DNA of 64,000 bases, taken from positions 20,105,295 through 20,169,294 of the forward strand of contig CM023448.1 in assembly GCA_013339765.2 (NCBI GenBank). Reading direction: 5' to 3'. Of the stretch, positions 41,700 to 53,075 are shown in pieces; positions within the stretch are counted from its first letter, which is position 1; the number at the start of each line of letters is the position of its first letter. The stretch is from Haemaphysalis longicornis (taxonomy: Eukaryota; Arthropoda; Arachnida; Ixodida; Ixodidae). The notes beneath the pieces were generated by a model. It did no database searches, was not told where the DNA came from, and saw only the letters and a list, made by a program, of their open reading frames with translations. The translations under genes were made by a program, and so were the position numbers.

Positions 41700-42370
41700 T
41701 TTGCTTACGTAAGAATACTAGAGGACATCTCAATGGGTCCGCAGCTACCATCGTCCTCCATAAGGAGAGCAGTGAAACAGCTAAAAGGAATTAGGCCAGA
41801 CAAATAGACAATCTCTCCAGCGGGTACTGAGGACATTGGATTCCGAACAGGTAATGGAGAATACCGTAGTCAGCTCATGCTTGCCTTTGACGTTGCCTTG
41901 CTAGGTTACTCGGTGGAGAAATCACAAGGCTTGACTACTGAAAAGGGCAACCAGAGTAGAATCGTGGGCGTGCAAATTGTTATGCAGAAAACCGTAAGCC
42001 CCAATAACATCGGGAGAGAACATCGGTTTGAGATATGTGGCGAGGCAGTCGAAATGGTGTGCTAATATTTTCGCAAATTCCAAGTCGTGGCCCCGGTTCC
42101 CAGACACGAGGCAGAGATAATTAAAAGGATAGGAATGGGGTGGAGTGCATTCGTCAGGCATTTTTCAATGATGAATCGCAGCCTACCGTTCTCCATGACA
42201 GCTGCACCTTATCAGAACTCCCAGTAGGGCCGAAACTTCCGAGGCTTACTAAAGAGGTTCAACTTAACTTGAGGACAACTCAGCGAATATTGGAATGAAA
42301 GATGATAGGTGTAACATTAGCGGACAAGAAGACAGCGGAGTGGGTCAGGGAAGAAACTCGAGTTAAGGAC
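41700..42370 (+). pseudogene. RTE-type LINE, 5' piece (interrupted by LTR element)
   Basis: RT remnants: LPSSSIRRAVKQLKGIRPDK (RTE motif for the KNGKAPGPD entry), QLMLAFDVALLGYSVEKSQGL (the ADDI box decayed to AFDV), EIIKRIGMGWSAFVRH and, after stops, LRTTQRILE-KMIGVTLADKKTAEWVREETRVKD. This set is characteristic of RTE-clade elements. The middle of RT is deleted. The frame stops at AAGGAC (42370) and resumes at 51562 after the LTR element. Confidence 0.8.
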
Positions 42371-42948
42371 TGTGAGGAGGCGCTATTAAGGTCCAGCCCC
42401 CGCAGCGACAGAAGATAAGACAACGAACAGCTCGGGCTGGTGTAGCAAAGAAAAAGCTCGCGAGGAAGGAGGAGGTGGAAGGTGAAGGGCAGCGGAAGCG
42501 AGGTGGCATGTTGGAGGTAGGAGCGCGGTGATCGTAGAGTTAATTGCTTGCCGGGAACGTCCAGGAGACCTCAAGGTCAAGCCACGTCCTTTCTTTCGCC
42601 CTCTTTTTTGTCAACCAGTCCCTGGAGCTTCTACAACACCTCCAGTGAGCGCACGTGTTTCTACGGCACTTCACCGCTTCGCAAAGTTCGGGCAGCACCA
42701 ACGTCAAGGTTACAGCGCCAGCAGCAATGAATCAAGAAAGCCATCGAATTCCCGGAAGGTAGCCCGAACTATTATCTGTGCAGGACGTCCTTTCGTAGAG
42801 ACTGGACTTCTTAGCTAGTGTTGAGTTCCCCCTTTATGGTTATTTTGCATATGTGCCGTAAATACAATTTGTCTTTTCGCCTATGCCCGAATGCCCCGTT
42901 TTTCACCACCGGGAAACGCACTACCCCATAATCAAACAATCTGCTGCA
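42371..42948 (+). repeat. Left LTR (578 bp)
   Basis: TG...CA ends. It shares long blocks with the right LTR, such as CACGTGTTTCTACGGCACTTC, TTCGTAGAGACTGGACTT/TTCGTACATACTGGACTT and GTGCCGTAAATAC. No clear TATA box seen. Confidence 0.85.
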
Positions 42949-42954
42949 CAGAAA

Positions 42955-42972
42955 TGGCGTACACGGCAGGAC
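42955..42972 (+). other. Primer-binding site
   Basis: TGGCGTACACGGCAGGAC starts with TGG and is complementary to a plausible tRNA 3' end (T-stem CCTGC, acceptor CGTGTAC, discriminator G, CCA). It fixes the LTR element as plus-oriented. Confidence 0.7.
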
Positions 42973-43139
42973 TCTGAGAAATTATCCGGTAGTTAAGAGG
43001 ACAAGGCCTGGCAGAGGGGAGAGTACTTGGCGCAGGGCACGTAGTGGGACAAATTGTTAGCGGTTGCCAAAGAGGTGGGTCTGGCTGGAAATTAGCTGAA
43101 GGGGGGGATTGAGAAAGCGTAAGATTGAGATGCTCAGCG

Positions 43140-43740
43140 TAAGAGGCTCGAGCTTGAATTTGATGTTCTTGACCGCAAGATGCGGCTCGCGAAGAAAGAT
43201 TCTGAGCAGGCACTTGCAGAAATACATCTCGAAATCCCAGACTTAGAGAATCGAAAAGAATATCGAACCAGATGCACGTCAGGGACAAGGTTCGTGGGTC
43301 TCAACGTGCGAGTAAAGTGCCTGCAGAATAGAGTAAAAGATTATCTGCCGCTGCATGCGCAGCGTAAAGCTGAACTCGAAGTTCGAGCTTGTGAACGCGA
43401 TGAGCGTAGCACGGAGTATAACAAGCCGCATGCACCACCAGTTTCGTGGGGGCAGGATCGTATTAGGAAAAAGCCATGTGAAGGCAAGGTACTGCTCATA
43501 AGCATACTGGACAAGTTTCATTGTTACAACCGGGTCTCCGGTGTACAGTGACTGAAGCTGGAGTGCCTGTTGTGCTGTGTGCACGTAGAGAAAAAAGGAA
43601 GCTCGAGCTGCTGCAATACATGGCCAGGGGCAAGGCCGCAAGCAGGGGAGTGCAGGGGGCAAAGCTACCGACGCTCCCCTCAATTTATTATTCTGAGAAG
43701 TTCTCGAACTCCCTAGTGGCGTGAGAAAGAGGCCAGGTGA
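43140..43740 (+). pseudogene. Gag-like coiled-coil fragment of the LTR element
   Basis: The plus frame reads LEFDVLDRKMRLAKKDSEQALAEIHLEI, then RKAELEVRACERDERS, charged helical sequence like the N-terminal part of arthropod gag proteins. No zinc knuckle. It is broken by shifts and cut off at the LINE region. A second copy of this region lies in reverse at 14234-14430. I cannot assign the LTR superfamily from it. Confidence 0.45.
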
Positions 43741-43989
43741 AATTCACAATGTTAGTGCCGAAGATGCCATTGGGTGATGTCTCGTGCAGTGATACTGCTG
43801 ACATAAACATGAACGTGTGTCCAGTTCCAAACAGAGCACAAAACGAAAGGTGCCGAATCGAACGGGCGCAAGAAGGTGAAACAGAATGTTAGGAAACCAG
43901 ATTAGAAACCTGAAATTGACTTCTCCACGAAAAGGAGTAATACAGGTAAATTACACGGCAGACAGAGAGACAGAACAACTTTTTGCCAC

Positions 43990-44530
43990 AGCAGGAACGT
44001 TTAGGCCGGCGACGTCTTTTCCGTCGTCCGTCGGGTAACAGGGCCCCTTTTGGGAAGGCGTCTCGTGCCGTCGGCCAAGCGGGCCAGGTCTTCTTGAACT
44101 TGGTGGTTTTGGTTGCGCAGGCGGCCTGCCAGCCTGCCTTGCCGGTGATGGTAAGAACACTAGGATGGAATCGGTGCCTAGATAGTGGGATGCTATCACC
44201 GGCCAATTGGATATGGGGTAGCGATGTGTAACGGGCCGAACAATACGGACATGCGTCTACGTAGTTGTCGGGGACGATCGCAGACATGTTGGCAGGGGTG
44301 GAGACGAGCGGGTTTGCAGCTGCCGATAGATGACCGCCAGGGATCGGGATAGAGGTGGTTGAGGAGGGGTAACATGGCTTGCTCCAAGCGGTAATGAGCG
44401 ACGATGTCCCCGTATGGGTGCAGCCTGTCCCGTAGAGTGAATACCAACTCTCAGTGGCGGCGCCATCGAGCCCTCGGAATACCAAAGCTCGAGTAGAATT
44501 GGAGCCCGAAAAGACGGCGGCACCTTTAAG
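43990..44530 (-). pseudogene. LINE C-terminal fragment (separate family)
   Basis: On the minus strand: YGDIVAHYRLEQAML, then SLAVIYRQLQTRSSPPLP and ACPYCSARYTSLPHIQLA, the linker and CCHC knuckle found after RNase H in I-like LINEs. It lies just downstream of the larger minus-strand LINE but repeats the C-terminal region, so it is a second element. It is broken by frame changes. Confidence 0.65.
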
Positions 44531-44553
44531 TGCCGGACGGGGCGGTTCCCTGC

Positions 44554-47500
44554 TCACGGGACCCGTATGTGGCCAGCAGCTCCTGGCCCCTGGCCGCTAG
44601 CACAAGTTGAGTCTGCAGGGCGGGGCTGGCCAGCAAGGTCTCCCATCGCTCGTGGAGTGGGGGTGGGGGGGTTGGGGAGGGGGGTGGGGGGTAGGGGTGC
44701 CTGGGGTTTAGTGCACTCTGCGATTATGTGTGCAAGAGTGCCAGTGCTGTTGTTGCAGAATGGACACGTGTCCTCTTCTTTCTCGGGATACATTCTATGT
44801 AACAGGACGGGGTGCGTGAGCGACCCTGCCTGTAGTCTCCTGAGTATTGTTTGCTGGTCCCTCGTCAGGGTGCGGTGTGGCTCAGGGAGGGTGCACCGCT
44901 CTTCTCGAAATGATCTCGTTATATCTCTGTACGTGAGCACTGGGGTTGGGGTGTCTGCGTCGTGCCCTGCCCGGAGGGTCATTGCTCGGGCGTGGTAGTC
45001 AGCGATGGTGTTGCCGGCTACCTTTGAGTGGGCGGGCACCCACGTGAGCTCTATGGCTCTCCCCGGTGCTCGTTTCTTGGAGATGATTGCAGCCGCCACT
45101 GAGGAGATCGTCCCCCTGCGGTAGTTGCCGTACGCTCTTTTGGAGTCTGTGACCACTACTTCTGCCCCCGGTTGAACGAGTGCTAGGGCTGTGGCCACTT
45201 CCTCCGCCATCGTTGGGTCTTTGGTCTTTATTGCGGCGCTGGTAACAAGCCGCTCCCTGTCAGTCACGACTGCTGCCGCGCGGTCGCTGCCTTTCTGTAG
45301 TGAGGCGTCGGTGTAGAGGACTTCTGGGTGTCCGTCTAGTTGCTTGGAAACGGTTAGTGTTCTTGCTTCCCTCCTGCCATCGTCCTTCCCAGGGGTCATG
45401 TTACGGGGAAGGGGCTTTGTGTGTATGACCTCTTTCCATTTCTCGGTCAGGGGCGTTGTTGTAGGCATTGGCTCTATGCGCCATCCTATTTTGGTGAGTA
45501 TTACGCGTCCGTGGGCCGTTTGGCTTAGTCGGACGCGCTGACTAGAGAGATGGGCCTCTGTCAACTCATCGACCGTGTTATGTAAGCCCATGGCTTGCAA
45601 CCGGTTGGTTGACGAATAAATAGGTATGCCTAGGGCCTGTTTTGTTGCCTTGCGGATAATCGTGTCTATAGTATTCTTCTGCGTTTTGGTGAGACTGAGG
45701 TAGGGGACCGAATATGTAATTCTCGAGATTATGAACGCTTGTACCAGTCGGATGGCGTCGTCCTCCTTCAGGCCTCTGTTCCTGTTAGCCACCCGACGGA
45801 GCATGGATAGAATTTTGTCTGCGCTGTTCTTAATTTTTCCTACTGCAGCATGCGCCTTGCCGTTGTTTAGCAGGAGGAGACCGAGGATCCGGCATTGCTC
45901 TGTTGGTTTGATCACCGTACCACCTATTGTGACTGAAATGGTTGGTGGCGGGGTCTTTTTGGGTTTTCCTGGCAGGACCACCAGGAGCTCAGACTTCTGT
46001 GGTGCACAGCTCAGACCGCATGACTTGGCATAGTCGTGGACTGTGGACGCTGCCAGCTGGAGGGTTTCTTCAATCCACCCTTCCGATCCGGCTCGCTCAG
46101 TCCATATCGTGATGTCGTCTGCATAGAAGGCATGTCCTATGCCTTCTATCTGCTCGAGCATGCGGGGCAACGGTAGGAGCGCCACATTAAAGAGGAGGGG
46201 TTATAGAACTGCCCCCTGCGGGGTGCCCCGCTCCCCAAGCTTAATAGGGTCCGACCTTTCGCTGCCAACCGCGATGCTAGCCGTTCTTGCGGCGAGAAAG
46301 TTCTTGACATAACCGCAGGCCCGTTGTCCGCACCTCGTCTTGTTCAGGTTTGTAAGTATGCTGGCGTGGGTGACGTGGTCGAATGTCCCTTTCAGGTCGA
46401 GGGCTAGGATTGCCCTTGGGCTGTTTCGGGTAGCCTTCTTGATGACCAATTCCTGTAGCTGGAGCATGACATCTTGCGTGGAAAAGTGCTTCCGAAAGCC
46501 GAACATGGTTCCAGGCATTTGTCCCGTTTCCTCCAAGTGGGCTTGTAGTCTGCGCAGGACCATCCTCTCCATCACTTTTCCAACGCAAGAGGTGAGCGAG
46601 ATTGGGCGCATGTTTTCTATGGAAGGGGCCTTGCCGGGCTTGGGGATAAAGCGGACTTCCGCCTCCTTCCATTCCGGCGGTAGCTGCGAGCTCTCCCATG
46701 CGTTGTTAATATGCTCTAGGAGAGTCTGCGCCGTCTTACCGCTCATGTTGGTCAGGAGTTTGTATGTTATAGCGTCCTTTCCTGGGGCGCTCTTCTTATT
46801 GCTCTCGTCGATAGCTAGCCAGAGCTCCGAGATGGTGAATGGCCTGTCCAGGTCTTCATTTTCGGGTCCTTCATATCCCTCCGGGGTTGGGTACTGTACT
46901 TTTTCCGTTTGGAGATATTTGTCTGCTAAAGCCTTGAGTAGTCTGCTGCCATCACCATCGTACGTGTTTAGCACCTTCGTCAACGTACGGTTGGTTGCTG
47001 TTTTATTTCCTGTAGGGTCGATGAGGTATCTTAACAGCCTCCATGTCTCTTCCCCACTGAGAGTTGGCCTTGAAGACTGTCGCATAGTTTCAGCCAATTT
47101 TCTTTGCTAAGCTTTGCTGCATATTCGGATATTTGCGTGTTTAGTAGGGCTATGCGGCGGGCTAGCTTTCTGTTGCGCTTCTGCCGCTTCCACCTTTTGG
47201 TTAACGAGTGTCGGGCTGCCCACATGCGAATGAGTCTGGTGTCGACAAAAAGGCGTCTGCGTTGTCGTCGTGATTGTTTGCGTGAACTTCTCAAGTGCCT
47301 GCTTCTGTTTGTCGGCCCACTCCTTGTATGACTGTCCTTCTGCTATTCCGTCGTCGGGTTCCTCCTCGACATCCTCTTGCTGGGTGTATTTTCGCATCTT
47401 GTCCCAATCAGTGATTCGTACTTTTCCTAACTTGGCTTGGAAGTTGGGTCCCCGTATCGTGATGGTGATGATGCTGTGGTCTGATCCCAGGTCTTCGTCC

Positions 47501-48090
47501 TCGCACTTCCATGTGACGTCGAGCGACCCACTCAGCCACGACAGGTCGGGTGTAGTGTCTCTTGCTACGCTGTTCCCTCTTCGCGTTGGAATCCCTGGTT
47601 CGTTCAATAGGGCCACATCTTGGTCCTCCATTGTTTTGACGAGAGCTTTGCCTCTCTTTGATTGAAATTTATACCCCCATAGCGTGTGCGGGGCGTTGAG
47701 GTCGCCGAGGATCAGGAGCGGCCTGGTCCCCGCCAACCTTTTCGCCTCTTGCACAACGCGGTCGAAATCATATTGCTTCTGAGACGGTCTGCAGTAAACG
47801 CTCATTATGAATACGTTACTCTTGCTTCCAATTTCTCTTGCATGTACTTCGATGAGTGTGTGCTCACATCCTGCCTGAGGCGTGACGTGTTGGGTTGCCG
47901 CCACGTGATTCTCTACGAGGATTGCAGTGCCCATTCCTGTGGGGTCGGTGTATGTAACATACCCCGGGATTTTCGGTCTTCCGTTTGTTTTCTGTGGTGC
48001 TATGATGGCAGGTTGATTTTCTAGTGAGTTCATATATAACATAATCTCCGTATCTTTGTTTCGGATGCCTCTGCAATTCTATTGAAATAT
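44554..48090 (-). pseudogene. LINE ORF2: endonuclease, RT, RNase H, zinc knuckle
   Basis: Starts at Q-NCRGIRNKD, where TAG replaces the usual tryptophan (about 48073). Endonuclease: VYCRPSQKQYD, LLILGDLNAPHTLWG, DLGSDHSI. Two frameshifts near 47265 and 47050 cancel. RT (47097-46201): SAPGKDAITY, RFIPKPGKAPSIENMRPISLTSCVGK, LALDLKGTFDHV, GTPQGAVL; then TAA at 46201-46203 where serine is expected. The frame continues as 543 open codons (46185-44554) with FYADDITIW at residues 20-28. RNase H follows with a full set D293, E329, D347, H386, D396, and a knuckle CPFC...H...C at 474-491. A last shift in a C-rich run near 44670 alters the tail; the original end reads WETLLASPALQTQLVLAARG. Confidence 0.9.
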
Positions 48091-48175
48091 CGCTGTGCGC
48101 TCCCTGGTTCCCCCTCGCTTACTGTTCCTGTTTATTTTCTGCTTCATCCTTGTTGATCATATCGACCCGGCCACG

Positions 48176-50055
48176 TCATTTTGCTATGGCCTCTTTAATC
48201 CTTTCCGTCCGGTCGCGTTTCAGCGATGCGGATTTCATCCTAACTTCAATCGCGGCAACTCGCGATACCTGTCTTTCGTGTTTCGCTTCTAGTGTGTTAA
48301 GGCGGTCTTCTATCCGTCCTAACGCCGTCAGGATCGCAGACTCCCCTTGGGTAAGTTGCGTTTGTTCCGCGGCTTTTGGCGGTTGTGCAATTTGCTTGTT
48401 GGCTGGGGCTTCTTCGGCCTCCATTGCCTCCTGCTTCTGGTCTGGCTGCTCTGGCGTCTTGTCGTTAGTCGGAGGGGATGACCTCCTGCGCGGTATTTTG
48501 CGTGGTCCTTCAGCTACAGCTGCTGTCCCTTCCTGACCATTTGTAGTAGCCTGCCCTGACTTGGCGACCAGCTGCTCCATCTTGTTCATAAGATTTCTGA
48601 TTTGAGCGTTCTGCTCTTGTATTTGGGCATTTTGGCGAGTAATAATTTGCTTTAGTTCTACGATTTCTGCATTTTCCTTGGGGGTTGTCTGGGTGGGGGT
48701 GGTAGGGGAAGTGAGGGGAGGAAACTCATTATCGAACGTGCGAGTTTTGGGAGACCCGCTAGCCCGGCCCACCTTCGTGTCGGCTGGTCCGCGTTGGTCT
48801 CCGGGTCCTCCTCGGGATCTCGACCGCTCCGTCCTGCTCGGCACCTCCTCGTTCCCGGGCCCGTTCCGCCGTCTCGAGACGCTCAGCGTGATTGGCTCCG
48901 CTCGTTCCGCCGTCTCCCATCGGCGGCTGCTGCCCTTCGTTGACCTCGACCGGGAGCGTCCTTGACGGCACCTGCGCCGCCCCGCAGCCGATACTTTGAA
49001 CGGGAGCGGCTGCGCTGGCGACCGGTAGCGCTCCTAGCGGGGGTCTTGGATCTTGATCTGCCGCTGCGTTGGGGTCCGCCTGCAGGACCTCTACAGTCCC
49101 GGCTGCGTCCTCGTTGTTGCTGGTCCTGATGTCTTCGTTGCCATCTTCTCTGGCGGACGATGTAAGGAGTCTTGTATTTAGCTTTACACACTCGGTCGGC
49201 TGTGAGATGGTTTCCGCCGCACAGTCCGCACTTGGGTTCGCAGGTGTGGTCTTCCGCCGGCCTGGCTACTCCACATCCCCTACAGATCTTGTTTTTGGGT
49301 TCGGGGCACACATCCATACGGTGCCCCAGTCTGCCGCACGCATGGCAGGCCTCGATTTGTTTGCGGTATAATGTGCACTCCATCAGAAGGTTGCCATATC
49401 GTATGTATCTTGGCACCTTTCGCCCCGCAAAAGCGATAACCACAGACCGAGACCTACCGATGCGGTTGGCCTGGAGTGCCGTCGGGTTGTAGTCTTGAAC
49501 GACCTGTTCTTGGATATCCTGGGCGGTATCTTCCAGTGGAATGTCCCGAATGACCCCCTTCACCGTGCCGTGGGGGGCCGCCTCGTAGGCGCAGACTTCG
49601 TGCGTAGTTCCGTGGACGTCAATTCGTTCCACCGATGTGTAGCGGTCCGCATTCTCCCGTCTTGGTGTGCTGATTACAAGGATGTTCTGGTGGCTGTTCG
49701 GACACACCACGTCTTCTCTTGAATCTTCTGCTGCGATCTGCGCCGCCGCCGTCAGAGCCCTGCACAGCTCTACTCGAGTCACGTCGCCGACCCGGAGTCC
49801 TCCACGCGGCCGCACGATTATCTTCATATCGCCGCGCGGGAGCTCCGGCATCCGGGCTCTCTTCAACAGCTTGCCTTTGTTAATGGGCGGGCGGCAAGGC
49901 GTGGCCTTGGCGCGCTCGCTGTTGTTGCCGGGCGCCGGCGGTAGGCCTACCGCGTCGGCGCTCGTCTTCTTGATTCTTTCTCCTGCCGTCCTCCATCCAT
50001 TCGATCTTGTGCATGTTTGTGGATCAATCTCCACGCCGTCTACTTCCACACGCAT
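48176..50055 (-). pseudogene. LINE ORF1 (gag-like, three zinc knuckles, coiled coil)
   Basis: The first 390 codons are open (50055-48883). A basic region and an RNA-binding-like core (residues 75-230) precede CHACGRLGHRMDVC (237-250), CRGCG...HTC (258-272) and CGLCGGNHLTADRVC (276-290), then an arginine/serine-rich tail. The frame ends in TGA at 48883-48885, while a different frame carries on from about 48880 to 48176 (RSRSRGGPGDQRG, a coiled coil ELKQIITRQNAQIQEQNAQI, ending ERIKEAIAK). I read this as one ORF1 with a single frameshift, because copy A has knuckles and terminal coiled coil in one gene. A programmed shift is a less likely option. Confidence 0.85.
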
Positions 50056-50205
50056 GGCCGTGGCGATCTTTCTGAGTGGGCGTTGTCCTAGCGCCGCTCC
50101 GATAAGGGGACCCGCCGATGTCGGGCCGCGCCCGGCCCCGCTCCGGCGTGGCCGAAAGCGAGGTTAGGGTTAGCGTGGCGGCTCCCGTCGATGTTCGAAA
50201 AAGCT

Positions 50206-50480
50206 TCACGAAATCTCTAAGAATGGTCGCCCACCTGTGATTTTTAGTTCCACATGGTCGGGTGACCTTCCCGGATCTTGTGATGATGAGTTCTTGTCAC
50301 GTTGGGTCAAAATATCGCCGAATTTGGAGTCCAAAGGCGGAGCGACGTGTACATGCGTCGGCACTCCTCGCCCCCTGGCGGCGACCTCCCCCAAAGCTCG
50401 AGAAGCTTCGTGGGCCACTGAGTTTCCAGGCAGCGCAATATGATCAGCAGCCAAGACGAGAGTGAAAGAGCGGAGAAAAT
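50206..50480 (-). pseudogene. LINE RNase H end fragment
   Basis: The minus strand codes VLAADHIALPGNSVAHEASRALGEVAARG, the last RNase H motif with histidine in AHEA, as in Jockey/R1-like LINEs, then FGDILTQRDKN. Nothing of the domain remains upstream of 50480. It abuts the 5' end of LINE copy B. Confidence 0.6.
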
Positions 50481-51001
50481 AATTTACAGAATTTTTGTCT
50501 GTGGTAGTTTTTGTAAAGGTGTAAAATATTAAGGACAAGGGTAATAACAGCGAAATATTTTTTTCACTTTTGGGAAAGAGGGAATGAAGAAGTGGCAGTG
50601 AAATGTAGAACCTTAAATCTCGCTTTTCGTAAAATAAGAAATTTAGGCTTTGACTTCTCTGTTGAGCTCTGTAGGCGTGATTGTTATAGTATTGGAGATG
50701 GTTTATTGGCGGCACGCTGTTTAAAACTAACCGCTAGGTTTTGGCGTCGCGAAGTAGCTGAATTGCATTTTGTTTTCTGTGCCCCTTCTGCTACTTAGTG
50801 TTTTAAAAATACTATGACGACTTTTCTTAATTTGACATTTATGGTTTGTGAGTAATGGTTGATGCCTGATTGAGAACAGTGTTATTGATATTCGCGATAG
50901 GTGGTGCAGTGTGCGTACAGTGACTGGAGAATGATGTGACTACCAGGAAGCGTTTTACGGGAAGTTGTTTTCCCGAAAACACATCTTCCGATGAGGGCGT
51001 G
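50481..51001. other. Remaining interior of the LTR element
   Basis: No domain recognised. The stretch just before the right LTR (GATGAGGGCG) is a poor polypurine tract. Confidence 0.4.
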
Positions 51002-51561
51002 TGTGAGGAGGAAAAAAAGTACGAGAAGTATAGACGACGCAGTGCTCGGTCTGGTGTCGCAAAGAGCTCGCGGGGAAGAAGTAGGAAGAACAGGGAAGGA
51101 AGCGGAAGTGAGGCGATTTGTTGGAGGGGGAAGCATGATGATCTGCGAGTTCTCTGCTCGGCGCGAACTTCCAGGAGACACGCAGGCCGAGCCACATCCG
51201 CCCTTCCGCCTTCATGATTGTCAGCCACGTCCGTAGAACTTGCACCACACCAGCCGCCAGCGTGAGCACGTGTTTCTACGGCACTTCGCTACTTTGCAAC
51301 GGCCAGCGCAAACTTCAAGGTCACAGCGCCAGCGCCACCAGGTCGAGCCAGCCATCGACTTCCCGAAAGAAAGGTCGAACTATTTTGTGGGTAGGACTTC
51401 CTTTCGTACATACTGGACTTGTTAGCTAATGTTAATTTTAGTTTTTGTGGTTGTTCTGTGTCTGTGCCGTAAATACCATTCTTCTTTTGTTTAACGGCCG
51501 AACGCCTCGTTCTTCTCCGCCGGGAAATGCACTCCTCATAAAAAAAGCAATCCGCTTTGCA
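51002..51561 (+). repeat. Right LTR (560 bp)
   Basis: Direct repeat of 42371-42948, TG...CA ends, followed at once by the AGGAC target duplication. Confidence 0.85.
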
Positions 51562-51842
51562 AGGACATATTAGTATAAAGTAAAGAGAAGAACTGGGTTT
51601 GGGGTGTGGGAAGGGCATGAGATGAGAAGTCAAGGTAACTGTTGGCCATTAGAGTAACAGGGCGAATCCCTTGAGCGGGCAAGCGTAGCAGGGAGCGGCA
51701 GAAAGTTGGATAGGCACATGAGATCCAAACGTTTGCGGCAATGAATTGGTCGCATTTAGGACAGGACCGGGATTACTGTAGATCCATTCGAGAGGCCTTT
51801 GTCCTGAAGTGTGCATAGATAGGCTGATGATGATGATGATGA
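51562..51842 (+). pseudogene. RTE-type LINE, 3' piece with (GAT)n tail
   Basis: Continues the RTE reading from 42370: with one target copy removed the text passes from TRVKD into a KNWVW segment, then RVTGRIP, AGKRSRERQK and RSIREAFVLK, the C-terminal signature of RTE ORFs. It ends GGCTGATGATGATGATGATGA at 51822-51842, the typical RTE tail. Stops show that it is old. Confidence 0.82.
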
Positions 51843-53075
51843 AACCCTTGGCCCGCCGATTGAAATTATGGCAGAATTTCTTCCGGAGGCAGCTATATTG
51901 CTATTTCATTTCATTTATTGTATCTTCGAGGCTGGAGGGAATTACAGAAGGGTGGAAGCAAAAATAAAGTTTTATTTATTTTTCATTTTCAATTATTCAA
52001 CAGGGCAGGGTTACAAATCCAAGGCAGAAGTGACAAGACAATCACAATTTTACGCAGGTTACGTTTGTGCTGAAGTAGTTAACAAGAAATACAAAAAACA
52101 CAATATTGAAATACAAAAATCAACCACACAAAGTTCAAAACCAATAAAGACGAAGGTGGAATAATAAAAGTATTGCTGAATAGTAGTTCTAAAGGCAGAC
52201 GCACCGGTTACAGTCTAAATTGAAACCGGTGGCGATGGCATATATTGGTAGCTTTTCCTAAATAATGTATAAAGAATAGACTAGTGCTGCAACCAGGAAT
52301 GTTCAATTTATAGTAATAAAAAAAGATGAAACGATGTGTGAGATCGTCGGTAAAGATGTTGTGATTTCAATTTTGGTTTGAATGCGGCGATTTCTTCTGC
52401 GTGGCAAAAAATACCATGCTGTTACGAATCAGCGGGCCGCAATGCTTTGGGGTTTGTGCAACACTCCTCGGCTGTGTGGCAAAGCCTCCCCTACGCGCGC
52501 CTTTCTAGCAGGCTTCCCTGTCGGTGCCTTACGCTGCAGCCGACGAATTCAAACAAGCTGCTACAAGGCTGCATCGCTGGCGCCTCCCTACGGTGGTCAG
52601 ATGATGGAGGGATTGGCACCAAAGTGCCGCACCTATCGGCGCGGTTCAAACTTCGGCGTTCTCAGACCAGCCATTCCCCAACTTGTCCGAATGATGCGGA
52701 AGCTGCTTCTGCGACCTCCTCTCTCCCCTCTCTCGCACTCGACGTGTTCCGCATCTCAACGCCACCTAGAGGAAATTCTTTCCAGACCGGGGCACTCCAG
52801 CGCGCCCGTAAATACACGTCATGAGTAAGTGGCACACGCCACCGCTATGTGGCGTTGGTCCCCGCAGCGGCGTAAGTTGGCCTCAGCGTGGCGGGCATGT
52901 CTGGGCATGTTTCGACGTGCTGTGAGCGTCCGTTGCACGGACGCATGCATTAAAATAGTTGTTGCTGCTTGAATATTCGTTTATGTTCGTGATTCCGCAA
53001 CGGGTTGTGACATCGGTGTTTATCGCGTGTTATGTGTGCCGAACAGGCTTCTGCCGAGTTAAAATCAACGGCGAA
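51843..53075. other. Unassigned stretch upstream of the transposase
   Basis: 51843-52380 is AT-rich without structure. 52380-52880 is GC-rich, with two overlapping 148-codon plus frames but no motif; it could be an LTR-like or promoter segment. I cannot support a gene here. Confidence 0.4.

Larger units (their letters stand above)
44540..50205 (-). mobile_element. I-superfamily LINE copy B, nearly complete
   Basis: Gag-like ORF1, endonuclease, RT, RNase H and CCHC knuckle are all in order over 5.7 kb with only a handful of lesions. It is GC-rich and closely related to copy C (58275-60316). It lies within the LTR element. The 5' end is near 50205, where another LINE fragment starts; no clear target duplication was found. 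Confidence 0.88.
42371..51561 (+). mobile_element. LTR retrotransposon, 9.19 kb, with LTRs, PBS and 5-bp target duplication
   Basis: Direct repeats 42371-42948 and 51002-51561 both start TGTGAGG and end GCA. AGGAC at 42366-42370 is repeated at 51562-51566, a 5-bp target duplication. Six bases after the left LTR comes TGGCGTACACGGCAGGAC (42955-42972), a typical tRNA-complementary primer-binding site. A coiled-coil gag-like fragment follows at 43140. No protease, RT or integrase of LTR type is left; the interior is occupied by LINEs. The LTRs have diverged clearly, so the insertion is old. It sits inside an RTE LINE. Confidence 0.85.

Noticed and set aside
50160..50178. GTTAGGGTTAG as telomeric repeat
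   Set aside because: Only two units, inside a LINE leader; arthropod telomeres use TTAGG arrays.
43990..50480. The LINE pieces at 43990-44530 and 50206-50480 as two halves of one element split by LINE copy B
   Set aside because: Both pieces contain the GDI linker after RNase H, so they overlap rather than join, and the motif styles differ.
52382..52828. 148-codon plus-strand gene upstream of the transposase
   Set aside because: Two overlapping frames of equal length, no motif, compositionally driven by GC-rich DNA.
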